Part shown: one piece after another, positions 62,113 through 64,000 of the stretch
How the letters are laid out: each line of letters starts with the position of its first letter
Numbering within the stretch: position 1 is the stretch's first letter
DNA from: G963677325 sp963677325
GTDB taxonomy: Bacteria; Bacteroidota; Bacteroidia; Bacteroidales; Prolixibacteraceae
Direction of reading: 5' to 3'
Assembly (NCBI GenBank): GCA_963677325.2
Contig: CAXXGM010000008.1
Coordinates: forward strand, 856,666 to 920,665
DNA length: 64,000 nucleotides
The notes under the pieces: generated by a model
What the model was told of the DNA's origin: nothing
What the model saw: only the letters and a program-made list of their open reading frames with translations
The model's database searches: none
Made by a program: the position numbers and the translations under genes

Positions 62113-63126
62113 CTATTGGAAAAATGGGTTTATACGCCCTGTTAATGCATTTTGAAGGGTGCCGTCCCAATAAAATATGATAGGGTAGGTGCCCTTGTAC
62201 TGACCAAATGATGTAACGTATTCGGTATAGCGACTTAAGTTTGCTGAATAATTGTTGGGGGCAACAATATGCCAGTCCAACTCCATCTCTGCTCCGATCA
62301 CGGTTTGTGAAGCTTTGGGAGTAACGATCATACCATCACGATAACTTATAGCCTGGTTTTTAACGCAACTCTTTACACCAATCAGGTTTATCCCAACTGC
62401 TCCATCAAAATAATAATGTGGCTGAATGACCACATAGTCGAAAATAGTGCTTTTATTGGATACATAAGCCATCCTTTTTATTATTTCGTCAGGGTTTGAA
62501 CCATAACCATAATAAGGGATCCAGAGAAATTTGGTATTCAGATTTGTATGAACCAGGTTCGAAAGGTCATTCATCAGTTTGATACAGGAATTCCCGGTTA
62601 TGTTGCCGTAATCTACAGTGCCATAAATGGATTCCATGTTCATATACACCCCTCCGATATTGTTGTTCCAGGTACTGCTTCCCAGTAGTGTCCTCACCTG
62701 ATCAAGGTAATTATAAAAAGGCTGCAGATTTGAAGCTGCGAGGTTGAAATTGGTTGAGGATAATCCGGGAGTTCCGATCCATATTTTGGCCGTGTTTTTG
62801 CGTGAGATAATTTGATTAGCCACATTAACCATAAATGGTGCTAACTGCGATTTATAACCGGCTTCACTGGCTCCATAAGTAGAGGCATCTTTCGGGATGA
62901 TGATAAAATCTGTCAGAGGAGAGTTCGCCAGCGCCTGCCAGTCTGCTTCGGTAAATATATCTGCCTGACCGGCAAAAATACAGATGCCTTTTATTGGAGA
63001 AACTTGCGCTGGTTTATCTTTAGGAGGTATGACTACTTTAACGTCAGGTTCATTTTCAAAGGCCTTGCTTTGACAACTGGTGAAAAGCAAAGCATTGATC
63101 AGGACCATCCATAAATAATTCTTCAT
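62113..63126 (-). CDS. DUF4855-related TIM-barrel lipoprotein
   Basis: 337 aa. The lipobox FTSC puts the anchored Cys at residue 18. GICIFAGQADIFTEADWQAL starts the barrel; FLWIPYYGYGSNPDEI, FDYVVIQPHYYF and VIGAEMELDW match in order the segments of the neighbouring DUF4855 protein (FWIP, FAYIQPNHFF, MGLEMEFDE). The last two acidic residues are candidate catalysts. The family is uncharacterised, with TIM-barrel glycosidase structure predicted. It stands 36 bp after the next gene. Confidence 0.7.
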   Translation of the reverse strand: MKNYLWMVLINALLFTSCQSKAFENEPDVKVVIPPKDKPAQVSPIKGICIFAGQADIFTEADWQALANSPLTDFIIIPKDASTYGASEAGYKSQLAPFMVNVANQIISRKNTAKIWIGTPGLSSTNFNLAASNLQPFYNYLDQVRTLLGSSTWNNNIGGVYMNMESIYGTVDYGNITGNSCIKLMNDLSNLVHTNLNTKFLWIPYYGYGSNPDEIIKRMAYVSNKSTIFDYVVIQPHYYFDGAVGINLIGVKSCVKNQAISYRDGMIVTPKASQTVIGAEMELDWHIVAPNNYSANLSRYTEYVTSFGQYKGTYPIIFYWDGTLQNALTGRINPFFQ

Positions 63127-63162
63127 ATATTTTCAGATCTAAAAGATTGATTCTATTTACTT

Positions 63163-64000
63163 TTATTTTTTGGGGAGATTCATCTTTTTCCTTTTGACAA
63201 TAATGTCGGCAAGACGATCCAACAGTTCCCTGTCTAAAGGATTTTTTGAACGAGCAAGGCCGTAAATAGCCGCCCCTCCCTGGTAATAAGCGACAGATGC
63301 ATTTTTAAAGACATCATGGTCTTCGAAAGCCCTGATATAACTGATCAACCTTTCCCGTTTGCTGTTTTTTGCATCCGCAAGAGCGCTTTCATCAAATTCC
63401 ATTTCAAGACCCATATTGGTACCCTTTGCAAAGGCACAAGCAGCATCCAGCCGCTCGTAACTGATGGTTTTTGTGAAAAAGTGATTAGGTTGAATATAGG
63501 CGAAATCGAATTTGTCAGTTTTCCAGTTATCAAAGCCAACAGCTCTCCAGTAGGGATCCAGAATAATCTCATGTTTTTTGAGCGGATATAATCGCCCACC
63601 TGGACCAGGATGTCTGTATAAGGGGCGTCGCTCTCGGGAACCCAATAAAAACCTTCCAGATCAAGGTGTTTATATCCTTCTTTTTGATAACGGTCAAGGA
63701 AACGATCGATGTACCATTTACAGGCTTCTATGCAATCTTCAGGTTTTGAAAAATCCATTTGGTGTCCTATGCTGCCCCAATCTTTTTGTCCTTTAATAGG
63801 GGCCGGTATTCCAACGATCAGCTTATGCTTGAAGGATGGTTTGCCAATCTCTCTTATTTGCTGATCAATGCACTGGTCTAATGCAGAGAAAGCTTTATCT
63901 TTTTCAAATTGCCGCTCCATCAGCCATTCCCAATCCTGTCTGTTGGCAGCTTCTTTTTCATATCCCGGAGCATAGCAATGGCCTTTCCCATCTTTAAATT
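63163..64000 (-). pseudogene. DUF4855 protein, frameshifted and cut by window edge
   Basis: The coding frame entering from the right edge (CYAPGYEKEAANRQDWEWL, KHLDLEGFYWVPESDAPYTD) reads correctly to KNMRLFWIP near 63,553. The continuation YWRAVGFDNWKTDKFDFAYIQPNHFF lies in another frame down to 63,163. One missing base at about 63,549-63,556 explains this. DUF4855 proteins have both halves in one chain. Either the gene is broken or the sequence has a one-base error; the 3' half has no new start of its own. Confidence 0.75.

Overview
The window looks like a chromosomal accessory region of a member of the Bacteroidota. The signs are FISUMP-domain lipoproteins, heparinase II/III-family proteins, DUF4091, GH106 and GH172 proteins, TAnnTTTG-type promoter boxes, and a general lack of Shine-Dalgarno sequences. 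Most of the window carries secreted carbohydrate-active or TIM-barrel proteins of the kind found in polysaccharide utilisation regions. No SusC/SusD pair, sulfatase, transposase, tRNA or rRNA gene was seen.

Layout. 0-4.7 kb: a GH30-like gene cut by the left edge, a DUF4091 protein and a ceramidase-like protein. 4.8-13.5 kb: four tandem paralogues (about 700 aa) with a CGC-x2-C motif in a predicted TIM barrel, closed by a strong terminator. 13.8-19.7 kb: a beta-propeller lactonase-like protein, a metallophosphoesterase and two tandem alpha-toroid-like paralogues. 19.8-28.0 kb, minus strand: two tandem heparinase II/III-like paralogues and a beta-propeller protein, probably one operon read from a promoter near 28.04 kb. 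28.1-34.6 kb: a 6.5-kb AT-rich segment bounded by identical 52-bp direct repeats. It holds palindromic elements, a FISUMP lipoprotein, a MazF-type toxin-antitoxin pair with a duplicated antitoxin, and a compact candidate RiPP locus (38-aa precursor, PqqD-like/radical SAM/SPASM enzyme, TPR-DUF2971 protein). 34.7-43.4 kb: a repeat-rich FISUMP surface protein, a remnant of a PIN-domain gene, a third heparinase-like gene and three tandem TIM-barrel-like paralogues. 43.9-49.0 kb: a DUF421 membrane protein, a HipBST-type three-gene kinase toxin module flanked by a copied DUF421 tail, a HigBA pair, and small AT-rich genes separated by attC-like repeats. 49.2-64 kb: a fourth heparinase-like gene, GH106-like, GH172-like, ribulokinase, then minus-strand genes for a hypothetical exported protein, an FAD oxidoreductase and two DUF4855-type proteins, the last frameshifted and cut by the right edge.

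How the genes fit together. The enzymes suggest stepwise breakdown of a uronic-acid-containing glycan bearing rhamnose- and arabinose-type sugars: lyase-like and exo-acting proteins outside the cytoplasm and ribulokinase inside. The substrate is an inference. Expansion by tandem duplication is the main theme (4, 2, 2 and 3 copies). Two distant units, the minus-strand operon starting at 27,976 and the plus-strand trio starting at 40,611, share an unusual promoter layout: three ACAAT boxes spaced 21 and 10 bp, then a TAGATTTG box. This suggests one regulator serving both.

The best candidate for a little-described system is the 30.8-34.5 kb RiPP locus, followed by the attC-like cassette pair at 47.6-48.9 kb and the phased-ACAAT regulon. 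Intergenic spaces are rich in short tandem 7-8-mer arrays and nested palindromes.
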